Source: Firmicutes bacterium UBA3936 (GTDB taxonomy: Bacteria; Bacillota; Dethiobacteria; Dethiobacterales; Dethiobacteraceae). Taken from it: a stretch of 15,914 nt of DNA. The stretch covers positions 1 to 15,914 of the forward strand of contig DGEC01000038.1 of the NCBI GenBank assembly GCA_002385745.1. Direction: 5' to 3'. Below are positions 1 to 6,977 of the stretch, piece by piece. The notes beneath the pieces were generated by a model. The model had not been told where the DNA came from, ran no database searches, and saw only the letters and a list, made by a program, of their open reading frames with translations. Position 1 is the first letter of the stretch, and the number at the start of each line of letters is the position of its first letter. The position numbers were made by a program, and so were the translations under genes.

Positions 1-8
1 AGTTTGAT

Positions 9-769
9 TTATGTCCTGCGGGCGGAAATACGAACACAGAGTTTTTCCGTACACTTATTGATGTCCATCCCCCCGCCTCCCTGCGCAATAATCCGCAGCA
101 AAAGATCGGCATCGGTAACACTGCTGCCGGCAAGGACGGTAACACCGTATTTGCCCAGCACTTCCGGGGCCATGCAGGTACTTGGCCCCATAATAACAAT
201 CTCTTTTGCCTTCCGGCAAAGGGAAAGCACATGATCAACAGTTTTGTTGATAAAAGTAACTCCTGTAATGATTACCACATCGCACTGGGGCAGGTAGATA
301 TTTTCAGCCCAGTCCGGCAGCAGTTCCGGCTCTGTCAGTTTCTTTTCAAAAATATAAAGTTTGCTTACTTTCCCTGCAATTGTTTTGCCACAGGGAAGAA
401 GTAGCCAACCATGCCGACAACATCTTCCGGGCGCAGGTCTATGACCTCAAGAGCATTCTCGCCTTGCTCAAAATCCCTGTTTAAAACGGCATTAATTGTC
501 GCTACACCCAAAGATGCCTCTGCCAAGTTGACACTCATGGCCATTTTAACAGCCTCTGTGGCAGGCATGCCCTGCAGGCGCCCGGCATTTTTCATGACAC
601 CGTTCTGCAGACCCAATTCATTGCGAAAAGTAAAACCGGTACCGCCTGAATTATCGGACAGCTTTACTCCCGTATAACCGACGCCGATGCATAAATCTTC
701 CACCACGAGCCCTGCCGCCTTTTTGGCGGCGGCTGCCGCCACTGCTTCCGTGATCAACATCTTCCGCAT
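9..769 (-). pseudogene. DUF4213/DUF364 (putative heavy-metal chelation) protein, split by a -1 frameshift
   Basis: Two adjacent reading frames together make one protein of about 253 residues, the usual size of the DUF4213-DUF364 family. Frame one (769 to 365, 134 residues) holds the DUF4213-like part, with VEDLCIGVGYTGVKLSDNSG near the start and VVGMVGYFFPVAKQLQGK at its end. Frame two (368 to 9, 119 residues) carries the Rossmann-like DUF364 part, with DVVIITGVTFINKTVD and GPSTCMAPEVLGKYGVTVLAG. The join reads QLQGK-VSKLYIFEKK with no residues lost. The start chosen is ATG at 769, preceded by AAGGGGAAGGGG at good spacing; longer upstream starts lack this. The family is often found near metal-uptake genes and its biochemical role is unsettled. 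The shift lies exactly on a slippery heptamer, so this is either a one-base deletion (sequencing error or true pseudogene) or programmed frameshifting. It has its own promoter at 860-888. Confidence 0.75.
368..374 (-). other. slippery heptamer G GGA AAG at the frameshift, followed by TAA
   Basis: Read on the minus strand in the frame of the first half-gene, the sequence is CAG GGA AAG TAA. GGGAAAG fits the X XXY YYZ pattern for -1 slippage exactly, and a shift here enters the frame that encodes the DUF364 half. The stop at 365-367 follows immediately. A weak possible hairpin (AGCC/GGCT and CCGG/CCGG) starts about 40 bases downstream, farther than the 5-9 bases usual for a stimulator. I see no clear Shine-Dalgarno-like stimulator upstream. 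The motif match is direct; function is inference. Confidence 0.5.
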
Positions 770-817
770 GTTTATCCCCTTCCCCTTGGCTGTCTGCATT
801 CCCAATACCGTAAAGCT

Positions 818-833
818 GCCGGCACCGGCCGGC
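818..833 (-). repeat. GC-rich hairpin in the DUF364 gene leader
   Basis: GCCGGC is repeated as a perfect inverted repeat around a 4-base loop, inside the roughly 85-base untranslated leader between the promoter at 860-888 and the ATG at 769. There is no T-run, so it is not an intrinsic terminator. It could be a leader structure or chance, since GCCGGC is common in this window. Confidence 0.35.
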
Positions 834-859
834 AATCTTCATGTTTTGCTCCAGTTGCA

Positions 860-888
860 ACTATATCATTTCCCAATATGTTTGTAAA
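860..888 (-). promoter_or_regulatory. sigma-A-type promoter for the DUF4213/DUF364 gene
   Basis: Minus-strand TTTACA (883-888) and TATAGT (860-865) are separated by 17 bases; each hexamer matches the consensus at five of six positions. It lies in the 140-base gap after guaA, so the gene can be transcribed independently. The predicted transcript starts near 853. Confidence 0.6.
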
Positions 889-909
889 TGCACAGCAAAA
901 AAGCAGCGC

Positions 910-2430
910 TTATTCCCACTCAATTGTCGACGGCGGTTTGGGGGTGATATCATAAACAACACGGTTGACCCGGGGCACTTCGGCAACTATGCGCCGTACT
1001 ATTTTCTCCAGCACTTCATAAGGGAAGCGGTAGCAGCCGGCAGTCGTCCCGTCCCGGCCGGTCACGGCCCGCAGGGCAATTGTATGGTCATATGTCCGCC
1101 TGTCTCCTCTGACACCGACGGAGCGGATGTCCGGCAAAACGGCAAAAGCCTGCCAGATATTACGGTACAGCCCTGCGGTCTTGATTTCCTCCAGCATAAT
1201 GGCGTCGGCTTGCCGTAGAATCTCCAGCTTCTCCCGCGTTACTTCACCCAGGACACGGACGGCAAGACCCGGACCGGGGAAAGGATGCCGCCAGACAATT
1301 TCTTCCGGCAGGCCGAGTTTTTCCCCTACCAGGCGCACTTCATCCTTAAAGAGGTATTTTAGAGGTTCAATTAATTTAAATTTCATGCCTTCAGGCAGGC
1401 CGCCCACATTATGGTGCGATTTTATCACGTCCCCCGCCGCTGTCCTGCTTTCAATAATGTCGGTGTAAACCGTCCCCTGGACCAGATAATCTGCGCCGCC
1501 GACATTTACGGCTTCTTTTTCAAAAACCCGGATAAATTCACTGCCAATAATTTTGCGTTTTTTTTCAGGGTCGGTAACACCGGCCAGTTTAGACAAAAAC
1601 AATTCTGCGGCATCCACCGCAACCACTTTCATGTTAAGACGCTTGCGGAAGGTTTCCATTACCTGTTTAGCCTCATCTTTACGCAGCAGCCCGTGGTCCA
1701 CAAAAATACAGGTCAACTGGTCGCCTATGGCCTTATGAACCAATACGGCGGCTACAGAACTGTCAACACCGCCGGACAGGCCGCAGATAACCTTTTCCTC
1801 CCTCCCGACACTGTCTCTGATCTGCCGTACCGTACCGTCAATAAAGGCATCCATTGTCCAGTCCCCGGCAAGCCCCGCCACTTTAAAGAGGAAATTTTTC
1901 AGGATTTCCGTTCCGTGTGTGGTATGTACATCTGCCGGTTGAAACAAAACGGCATAAATATTTTTTTCCCGGTTGGCCATGGCGACTACAGGGATACCGG
2001 CTGCCGCCGCCGTCGCCTCAAACCCGCCGGGGACCTTTTCCACGTAGGCGCTGCCGCTCAGCCAAACCTCAGTTTCGTTTGGCAAACCGGAAAAAAGGTC
2101 TGACCGGCTTTTAATCTCCACTTTTGTCTTTTTGTACTCACCTCCGGCAGTACGGACGCTGCCGCCCAAGCCTTTGGCCAAAAGCTGCATTCCGTAACAG
2201 ATGCCAAGCAGTGGAATCCCGAGCCTGTAAAGCCCGGGGTCCACGTCCGGGGCACCCTCTTCGCCGCTGCCGGAAAAAATTAAGGCCTTGGGCTGCAATG
2301 CCTTTACCTGACCGCTTGTGGCATTGCCGGGCAATATTTCACAGTATACATGCAATTCCCTGATTTTGCGGGCAAGCATCTGTGTATACCGTCCGCCAAA
2401 ATCAAGAATCAAAACCTTTTCCTGTGGCAA
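910..2430 (-). CDS. guaA: GMP synthase with a degenerate glutaminase domain
   Basis: Amidates XMP to GMP using ATP, the last step of GMP synthesis, in the cytoplasm. Start: TTG at 2430, with GGGGGTGG about eight bases upstream, gives 506 residues and the usual N-terminus (VLILDFGGRYTQ); GTG at 2439 and ATG at 2496 are less likely. The synthetase half is intact: P-loop SGGVDSS at 219-225, HPFPGPGLAVR, and the C-terminal dimer region ending PKPPSTIEWE. The class I amidotransferase half (about 1-190) keeps the nucleophile in GICYGMQ (Cys78). Where the family has FHPEVVHT this protein has FQPADVHT, so the catalytic His and Glu are Gln164 and Ala166. The SGGP oxyanion loop is shortened to SGSG, and the usual WMSHGD is WLSGSA. 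Glutaminase activity is probably lost and free ammonia used instead (inference). It follows the phosphoesterase gene by 121 bases with its own likely promoter. Confidence 0.93.
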   Translation of the reverse strand: MPQEKVLILDFGGRYTQMLARKIRELHVYCEILPGNATSGQVKALQPKALIFSGSGEEGAPDVDPGLYRLGIPLLGICYGMQLLAKGLGGSVRTAGGEYKKTKVEIKSRSDLFSGLPNETEVWLSGSAYVEKVPGGFEATAAAAGIPVVAMANREKNIYAVLFQPADVHTTHGTEILKNFLFKVAGLAGDWTMDAFIDGTVRQIRDSVGREEKVICGLSGGVDSSVAAVLVHKAIGDQLTCIFVDHGLLRKDEAKQVMETFRKRLNMKVVAVDAAELFLSKLAGVTDPEKKRKIIGSEFIRVFEKEAVNVGGADYLVQGTVYTDIIESRTAAGDVIKSHHNVGGLPEGMKFKLIEPLKYLFKDEVRLVGEKLGLPEEIVWRHPFPGPGLAVRVLGEVTREKLEILRQADAIMLEEIKTAGLYRNIWQAFAVLPDIRSVGVRGDRRTYDHTIALRAVTGRDGTTAGCYRFPYEVLEKIVRRIVAEVPRVNRVVYDITPKPPSTIEWE

Positions 2431-2521
2431 CTTTTCCACCCCCAGCTTTAACCTATCTAAAACATTTTCTGAACAGTCTGCGGTACGCCTGGCCATGCCT
2501 GAAGCAAACGTTAATATCGTT

Positions 2522-2549
2522 ATTATATACAATAAAACAGCCGCAGCAA
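2522..2549 (-). promoter_or_regulatory. likely guaA promoter
   Basis: A perfect minus-strand TATAAT (2522-2527) is preceded at 16 bases by TTGCTG (2544-2549). It overlaps the end of the upstream phosphoesterase gene, and the predicted leader of about 85 bases precedes the TTG start. I see no purine-riboswitch core in this leader. Confidence 0.5.
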
Positions 2550-2551
2550 TT

Positions 2552-3418
2552 TTACTTTTTTTCAGGTGAACGCAGCACAATCAGGCTGATCTCTGCACGG
2601 GACAGAAAACGAAAGGGCAAAATACCGCTTTGGCCGACACCCCTTGAAATATAAAGCCAGCCGTTTTCTTCCCGGCTTAAGCCTTCCACATGGGGTTTTG
2701 GCAGCAACTCACCTGAAGCCGTTGTGACTGCGCCTAGAAAGGGCAGTTTTACCTGGCCGCCGTGGGTATGTCCGCATAATGTCAATGCCACTTTTTGCAG
2801 CAGGGTCTGCTGAGCAGCAAAGGCAGGCAAAGTTCCAAAGCGCTTTTTATACAGCGGCTGAAACCAGGCAGGTGTATGGGCCAGCAAAACGACAGGCCCG
2901 TCCGCTGCCTGCGGCAATGCAGCCTGCAAATCATCATGGCCGGTATGGGGATCGCCGACTCCTGCCAAAACCAGTGTCCTGCCGTTTTTTTGCAGCAATA
3001 CATGCCTGTTTTCCAGCACTTCCACACCGGCTTTTTCCAGGACGCCGGCAATTTCCGGCCACGCTGTCCTGTGGTCATGATTGCCGCTTACGGCATAAAC
3101 CGGAGCCATTTTGGTTAATGTCTCAAGCAGCGGGTAAAAGTTGTAAACTTCAGTCCAGTCGCTGCGGACGTAATCCCCCGTCAGCACAATAATATCCGGT
3201 TTTGCCTCTGAGATTCTCCGGGCTACGGTCCCGTCCCCGGCAAACCGCCGGCCGTGAATATCACTGATTTGTAAAATACGAAAACCGTCCAGTTCGGCAG
3301 GCAAACCGGCAAGTTCAACTTCCGTTTCCTCCAGTATAACGGCAAATGTATCAAAGGCAGTCCGGGAAATTATCGCCAGGAGAAGAAGCGCTGCCGCCCC
3401 AAAAAAAATTTTTTTCAC
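2552..3418 (-). CDS. membrane-anchored calcineurin-like metallophosphoesterase (YkuE-like)
   Basis: A 288-residue phosphoesterase of the calcineurin-like superfamily. One N-terminal hydrophobic segment (about 3-20, FFGAAALLLLAIIS after two lysines) should anchor it, with the catalytic domain probably outside the membrane. The metal-binding motifs are all present: D53-I-H55, G81-D82, G112-N-H-D115, H181 and G216-H-T-H-G220. Relatives in the YkuE group act on lipid or phosphate-ester substrates; the substrate here cannot be read from sequence. A longer start at 3490 exists but lacks a ribosome site. GTG at 3418 has AGAGGTG seven bases upstream and places the membrane segment at the N-terminus as in relatives, so I chose it. 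About 20 residues between H181 and the GHTH motif (FQPLYKKRFGTLPAF and following) are longer than I expect for the family. It lies downstream of the groEL terminator; I did not find a convincing promoter. Confidence 0.85.
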   Translation of the reverse strand: MKKIFFGAAALLLLAIISRTAFDTFAVILEETEVELAGLPAELDGFRILQISDIHGRRFAGDGTVARRISEAKPDIIVLTGDYVRSDWTEVYNFYPLLETLTKMAPVYAVSGNHDHRTAWPEIAGVLEKAGVEVLENRHVLLQKNGRTLVLAGVGDPHTGHDDLQAALPQAADGPVVLLAHTPAWFQPLYKKRFGTLPAFAAQQTLLQKVALTLCGHTHGGQVKLPFLGAVTTASGELLPKPHVEGLSREENGWLYISRGVGQSGILPFRFLSRAEISLIVLRSPEKK

Positions 3419-3546
3419 TGCAGGACACCTCTTTGCCGGTTTTATTTTTACTTCTCTTTTTTGAGCTGTCTTACCTGCTGCTGTGTACATGTAAGAAAAG
3501 AGTATCAGGCAAAGGCAGTCTAAGAAATTTGGACTGCACCCGGCAT

Positions 3547-3595
3547 AAAAAAAGCTCCTCCCTTTAAAAGAGCAAACTCTGATACAGAGAGGAGC
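3547..3595 (-). terminator. intrinsic terminator after groEL
   Basis: Minus-strand GCTCCTC (3589-3595) pairs with GAGGAGC (3554-3560) and is followed at once by seven T residues (3547-3553). It begins 17 bases after the groEL stop, so it ends the groESL transcript. The 28-base loop is long and contains a smaller inner inverted repeat. Confidence 0.8.
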
Positions 3596-3612
3596 ATTAG
3601 CATTAGCGTTTT

Positions 3613-5229
3613 TTACATCATGGGCATCTGCTGTCCTCCGGCTGCAGCATTGTTTTTCTCCTCCGGTTTATCCACCACTACGGATTCCGTGGTCAGGAAC
3701 ATGGCTGCAATGCTGGAAGCATTCTGCAGTGCAGAACGTGTTACTTTGGCGGGATCGGGAATACCGGCTTCAATCATATCGACATAACTGTCGGTTGCGG
3801 CATTATATCCGACACCCGGCTTGGCTTCTTTAACTTTTTCCACAACAATGGAGCCTTCCTTGCCGGCATTAACGGCAATCTGGCGTACGGGCTCTTCCAG
3901 TGCGCGCCGGATGATATTTGCGCCGGTGAGTTCGTCGCCCTCCAGGTTGAGCTTATCCAGAGCCGGCAGGGCATCAATGTAGGCGGTACCGCCGCCGGGG
4001 ACAATCCCTTCATCAACTGCGGCGCGTGTAGCCGAGAGGGCGTCTTCAATGCGCAATTTCTTTTCTTTCATTTCAACTTCGGTAGCGGCCCCCACTTCAA
4101 TTACCGCCACACCGCCGGCCAGTTTGGCCAAACGCTCCTGCAGCTTCTCCTTATCGTATTCTGAAGTGGTCTCTTCAATCTGAGCCCTGATCTGGTTGAT
4201 CCGCTTCTTAATTTCGTTGCTGTCGCCGGCTCCGTCAACAATGATTGTTTCTTCCTTCGTTACGCGAACCTGGCGGGCCTTGCCCAGATGGCTCATATCG
4301 GCGTTCTTCAACTCAAGACCCAGTTCTTCGGAAACAACCTGGCCGCCCGTGAGAATGGCAATATCCTGCAGCATAGCTTTCCGGCGGTCGCCAAAGCCCG
4401 GCGCCTTGGCAGCCACACAATTGAAAGTGCCGCGCAGTTTGTTGACAATCAGTGTTGCCAGGGCTTCCCCTTCTATGTCTTCAGCAATCAGCAGCAAGGG
4501 TTTGCCCGACTGGACAACCTTTTCCAGTACGGGAAGTATGTCATGGACATTGCTGATTTTTTTATCTGTAATTAAAATATAGGGATCCTCCAGGATGGCT
4601 TCCATTTTCTCCGTATCTGTCACCATATAGTGGGAGACATAGCCACGGTCAAACATCATACCTTCTACGACTTTCAGTTCTGTGGTAAAGCCTTTGGATT
4701 CTTCAACGGTAATAACACCGTCTTTCCCTACTTTTTCCATGGCTTCGGCAATAATCTCGCCTACTGAAATATCATCTGCGGATACGGCAGCTACCTGGGT
4801 AATGGCGTCTTTTGTCTCGACAGGCTTGGCCTGGGCTTTAATTTCATTGACAATAGCATCCGTTGCCTTTTCAATACCGCGTTTAATAGCCATGGGGTTG
4901 GCGCCGGCGGTAACGTTTTTTATACCTTCCCTGATGATGGCCTGGGCAAGCAGCGTTGCTGTGGTTGTCCCGTCGCCGGCCACATCCTGGGTTTTGGTAG
5001 CGACTTCTTTTACCAGTTGTGCACCAAGATTTTCAAAGGGATCTTCCAGCTCAATTTCCCTGGCTATGGTTACACCGTCATTAGTTATAACCGGAGCACC
5101 GAACTTTTTCTCAAGAACTACATTGCGGCCTTTAGGACCCAAAGTTACTTTAACTGTATCAGCCAATTTATTGACGCCTATTTCAAGTGCGCGACGCGCA
5201 TCTTCACGGAAAGAAATTTCTTTGGCCAT
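3613..5229 (-). CDS. groEL: 60 kDa chaperonin GroEL
   Basis: Large chaperonin subunit that forms the double-ring folding chamber in the cytoplasm and works with GroES in ATP-driven protein folding. The 538 residues match the normal family length. Visible signatures are GPKGRNVVLE (31-40), the nucleotide-binding GDGTTT (85-90, with the catalytic Asp), and a Gly/Met-rich tail ending GGQQMPMM. ATG at 5229 is preceded by AAAGGAGG at good spacing. It follows groES by 40 bases, shares the CIRCE-controlled promoter upstream of groES, and is closed by an intrinsic terminator. Nothing in the protein looks unusual. Confidence 0.99.
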   Translation of the reverse strand: MAKEISFREDARRALEIGVNKLADTVKVTLGPKGRNVVLEKKFGAPVITNDGVTIAREIELEDPFENLGAQLVKEVATKTQDVAGDGTTTATLLAQAIIREGIKNVTAGANPMAIKRGIEKATDAIVNEIKAQAKPVETKDAITQVAAVSADDISVGEIIAEAMEKVGKDGVITVEESKGFTTELKVVEGMMFDRGYVSHYMVTDTEKMEAILEDPYILITDKKISNVHDILPVLEKVVQSGKPLLLIAEDIEGEALATLIVNKLRGTFNCVAAKAPGFGDRRKAMLQDIAILTGGQVVSEELGLELKNADMSHLGKARQVRVTKEETIIVDGAGDSNEIKKRINQIRAQIEETTSEYDKEKLQERLAKLAGGVAVIEVGAATEVEMKEKKLRIEDALSATRAAVDEGIVPGGGTAYIDALPALDKLNLEGDELTGANIIRRALEEPVRQIAVNAGKEGSIVVEKVKEAKPGVGYNAATDSYVDMIEAGIPDPAKVTRSALQNASSIAAMFLTTESVVVDKPEEKNNAAAGGQQMPMM

Positions 5230-5269
5230 TAATTCTCTGCCTCCTTTTGTTTTTACTTATTTTTTATGC

Positions 5270-5557
5270 CTACAGAAGTTTGCCCAGGATATCGTCCTGA
5301 CGCATGATTAAGTATTCTTCGCCGTCTATTTTAATCTCCGTTCCGGCATATTTGGAGAAAAGTACGCGGTCACCAACAGCCACATCCATTTCCAGGCGGG
5401 TGCCGTTATCGAGGACGCGACCGTCACCAACCGCCACAACTTCACCTTCCTGGGGCTTCTCTTTGGCTTTGTCGGGCAGAACAATGCCGCTGGCCGTTTT
5501 CTCTTCGGCCTCAATAACTTTGATGACCACGCGGTCACTTAAGGGTTTAAGTTTCAT
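5270..5557 (-). CDS. groES: 10 kDa co-chaperonin GroES
   Basis: Lid subunit of the GroEL chaperonin, 95 residues, the normal length. It begins MKLKPLSDRVVIK and carries the mobile loop that contacts GroEL (EEKTASGIVLPDKAKEKP, about 18-35) and the C-terminal RQDDILGKLL. A longer frame could start at 5602, but that start lies inside the CIRCE operator. ATG at 5557 has GGAGG eight bases upstream, so it is the real start. First gene of the groESL operon; expression is expected to rise on heat or protein-folding stress when HrcA leaves CIRCE. Confidence 0.98.
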   Translation of the reverse strand: MKLKPLSDRVVIKVIEAEEKTASGIVLPDKAKEKPQEGEVVAVGDGRVLDNGTRLEMDVAVGDRVLFSKYAGTEIKIDGEEYLIMRQDDILGKLL

Positions 5558-5595
5558 AAAACAGACCTCCTTTTTTGCAGTAGACACTATTGTTA

Positions 5596-5622
5596 TTAGC
5601 ACTCCCTACCTGCGAGTGCTAA
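5596..5622 (-). promoter_or_regulatory. CIRCE operator (HrcA binding site)
   Basis: TTAGCACTC (5596-5604), nine bases, GAGTGCTAA (5614-5622): a perfect match to the CIRCE inverted repeat. It lies just downstream of the predicted transcription start and 38 bases before the groES start codon, the usual place for HrcA repression. Confidence 0.97.
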
Positions 5623-5636
5623 TTTCCACAATTAGT

Positions 5637-5665
5637 ATGATAGCGGAATTTCAGGATGAACGCAA
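5637..5665 (-). promoter_or_regulatory. groESL promoter
   Basis: Minus-strand TTGCGT (5660-5665), a 17-base spacer, and TATCAT (5637-5642; five of six consensus). The predicted start, near 5630, falls directly before CIRCE, as expected for an HrcA-controlled groE operon using the main sigma factor. Confidence 0.7.
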
Positions 5666-5867
5666 CTTTATCTAATAAGTTAAATAATGAAATAAGTGCA
5701 AATAATGCTACTCAGCTTAAATTACTCTCTTTTTTCTACTATTATCTATTATTTCCTTCTTTTCCGTGTAACAGATAGTATTATTTGCCTGCCGTATTTT
5801 TTTATACATCGAGCGAGGCCGGCGGACACGGTTCTTTGCGCCGTAATTTCACCCGGAACATGCCGGC
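5666..5867. other. AT-rich intergenic region with no gene found
   Basis: About 200 bases between the small gene and the groE promoter. On the minus strand it starts with a GCCGGC inverted repeat (about 5820-5867) that has no T-run, so I do not call it a terminator. It then contains a purine-rich A/G tract (about 5715-5765) upstream of the promoter. I see no coding potential or known RNA motif. Confidence 0.5.
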
Positions 5868-6041
5868 TTAGAAACAGCCCAACTGACAGCCTTTAATCTT
5901 AATATTTTCTTCATCACAGATACGTCCGATTTCTGCCAGTTTGATCTTATAGCGACCGGCTATTTCATGGGCCTTTTCACAGTACAGGTTCCCATCTGTA
6001 AGGTTCTCTTTAATTAATGCCAGGATCTGTTTTCTTTCCAT
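5868..6041 (-). CDS. small conserved-looking protein with C-terminal GCQLGCF
   Basis: A 57-codon frame starting at ATG 6041 with GGAG eight bases upstream. The protein begins MERKQILALIKENL and ends IKIKGCQLGCF. The middle (CEKAHEIAGRYKIKLAEIGRICDEENIKIK) has the helical, amphipathic pattern of a small helix-turn-helix or winged-helix fold, with a Cys-x3-Cys pair at the very end. I recall similar short clostridial proteins ending in CQLGCF but cannot name a function. The Cys pair could bind metal or form a disulfide; this is inference. It lies 117 bases after murI and upstream of the groE promoter. It could be the last gene of the arginine string or have its own promoter; I saw no convincing one. 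Confidence 0.7.
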   Translation of the reverse strand: MERKQILALIKENLTDGNLYCEKAHEIAGRYKIKLAEIGRICDEENIKIKGCQLGCF

Positions 6042-6158
6042 ATAACCACTCCACAGACAGTTTTATTATCCTTATTCAGTCAAGAACAGCCATGCATTAA
6101 CGGCGTCTCTCCATGCAGCCGCAAGTCCCCCAAAGGCAAAAAATTAAGCCAAACGCGA

Positions 6159-6962
6159 TCATGGCAAAACCGGTTTAGCGCATGCCAGCCGGTAAAGCTG
6201 CCTAAAGAGCAACAGTGACGGCCTTCCGCCGCTGGTCAAAAACTCCACGTTTCCGCTGCGCTCCCTTTCCGGGCGCAGCAGATTATTATGCTCCAAAACA
6301 CGCTGCAATTGTCGCACAGTACCGTAGTTTCCGTCATATATTTTTGTTCCGGGCGGCAGCAGCCTGCGCAGGGCATCCCTGACAAAAAGATAATGGGTGC
6401 AGCCCAGGACAACGGAGGAAACTCCTGTCAGATCCACCGCAGAAAAAAGTTTTCTTAGGGTAGCATCCACTTCCGGGCCGCTTGTTTCTCCCCGTTCAAT
6501 TAACTCCACCAGCCCCGGACACGGCAGGATGGCAATCTTATCCCCGTCCGGGCAGTAACGCCGGCAGAGATCGCGGAATTTTTCTTCCTGCAGTGTCAGG
6601 GGCGTAGCCATAACCAAGACTCTGCCGCCACCGGCAAGAGCCGGTTTAATTGCCGGTTCCATGCCAATTACGGGTACAGGCAGCACTTCGCGCAGCAGAT
6701 CAACGGCAGCACTGGTAGCAGTGTTGCAGGCTACCACAATTGCTTTGCATCCCCGGTTAAGCAGCATGTCGGCGATCCGGACGCTTAAAGTCCTGACTTC
6801 TTCCTTTGTCTTTTCACCATAGGGAGCATTGGCCGTATCCCCGTAATAGACAAAGTCCTCTGCCGGCAGCAGCTGCACAGCCGCAGCCAGCACAGTCAGG
6901 CCTCCTACGCCCGAGTCAAAAAGGCCTACCGGTTTTCCTCTTTCTTCTGCCAGGTGCTCCAC
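6159..6962 (-). CDS. murI: glutamate racemase
   Basis: Converts L-glutamate to D-glutamate for peptidoglycan precursors, in the cytoplasm. At 267 residues it has normal length. Family motifs are present: FDSGVGG (15-21, with the Asp-Ser pair), YYGDTANAPYG (39-49), the first catalytic cysteine in ACNTAT (Cys79), and the second in LGCTHY (Cys188). The start is GTG at 6962; the ribosome site is weak (GCGGGCTG). It begins 15 bases after argF ends, so it is probably co-transcribed with the arginine genes and may be subject to the same T-box. Both pathways draw on glutamate, which gives a possible reason for the linkage. Confidence 0.95.
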   Translation of the reverse strand: MEHLAEERGKPVGLFDSGVGGLTVLAAAVQLLPAEDFVYYGDTANAPYGEKTKEEVRTLSVRIADMLLNRGCKAIVVACNTATSAAVDLLREVLPVPVIGMEPAIKPALAGGGRVLVMATPLTLQEEKFRDLCRRYCPDGDKIAILPCPGLVELIERGETSGPEVDATLRKLFSAVDLTGVSSVVLGCTHYLFVRDALRRLLPPGTKIYDGNYGTVRQLQRVLEHNNLLRPERERSGNVEFLTSGGRPSLLLFRQLYRLACAKPVLP

Positions 6963-6977
6963 TGCAATCAGCCCGCT

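Noticed and set aside
651..860. 69-codon frame starting upstream of the DUF364 gene, as a leader peptide
   Set aside because: It runs out of frame through the real gene, has no good ribosome site, and its residues reflect the shifted gene sequence.
2431..2580. N-terminal extension of GuaA (extra 50 residues with a hydrophobic stretch)
   Set aside because: It overlaps the end of the phosphoesterase gene and the likely guaA promoter, and has no family match. A TTG start at 2430 with a good ribosome site gives the normal N-terminus.
3419..3490. Longer start for the phosphoesterase (24 extra residues)
   Set aside because: No ribosome site near 3490, and the extension would put a basic tail before the membrane segment. 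GTG at 3418 has AGAGGTG at proper spacing.
4682..5311. 209-codon open frame on the plus strand opposite groEL
   Set aside because: It is the antisense shadow of groEL, low in complexity (Ser/Thr/Ala), with no ribosome site or family match.
5820..5867. Possible terminator after the small gene (GCCGGC inverted repeat)
   Set aside because: The stem is only six pairs around a long loop and no T-run follows on the minus strand.
6042..6158. Separate promoter for the small gene
   Set aside because: A TTGACT is present, but no -10-like hexamer is found 16-18 bases downstream.
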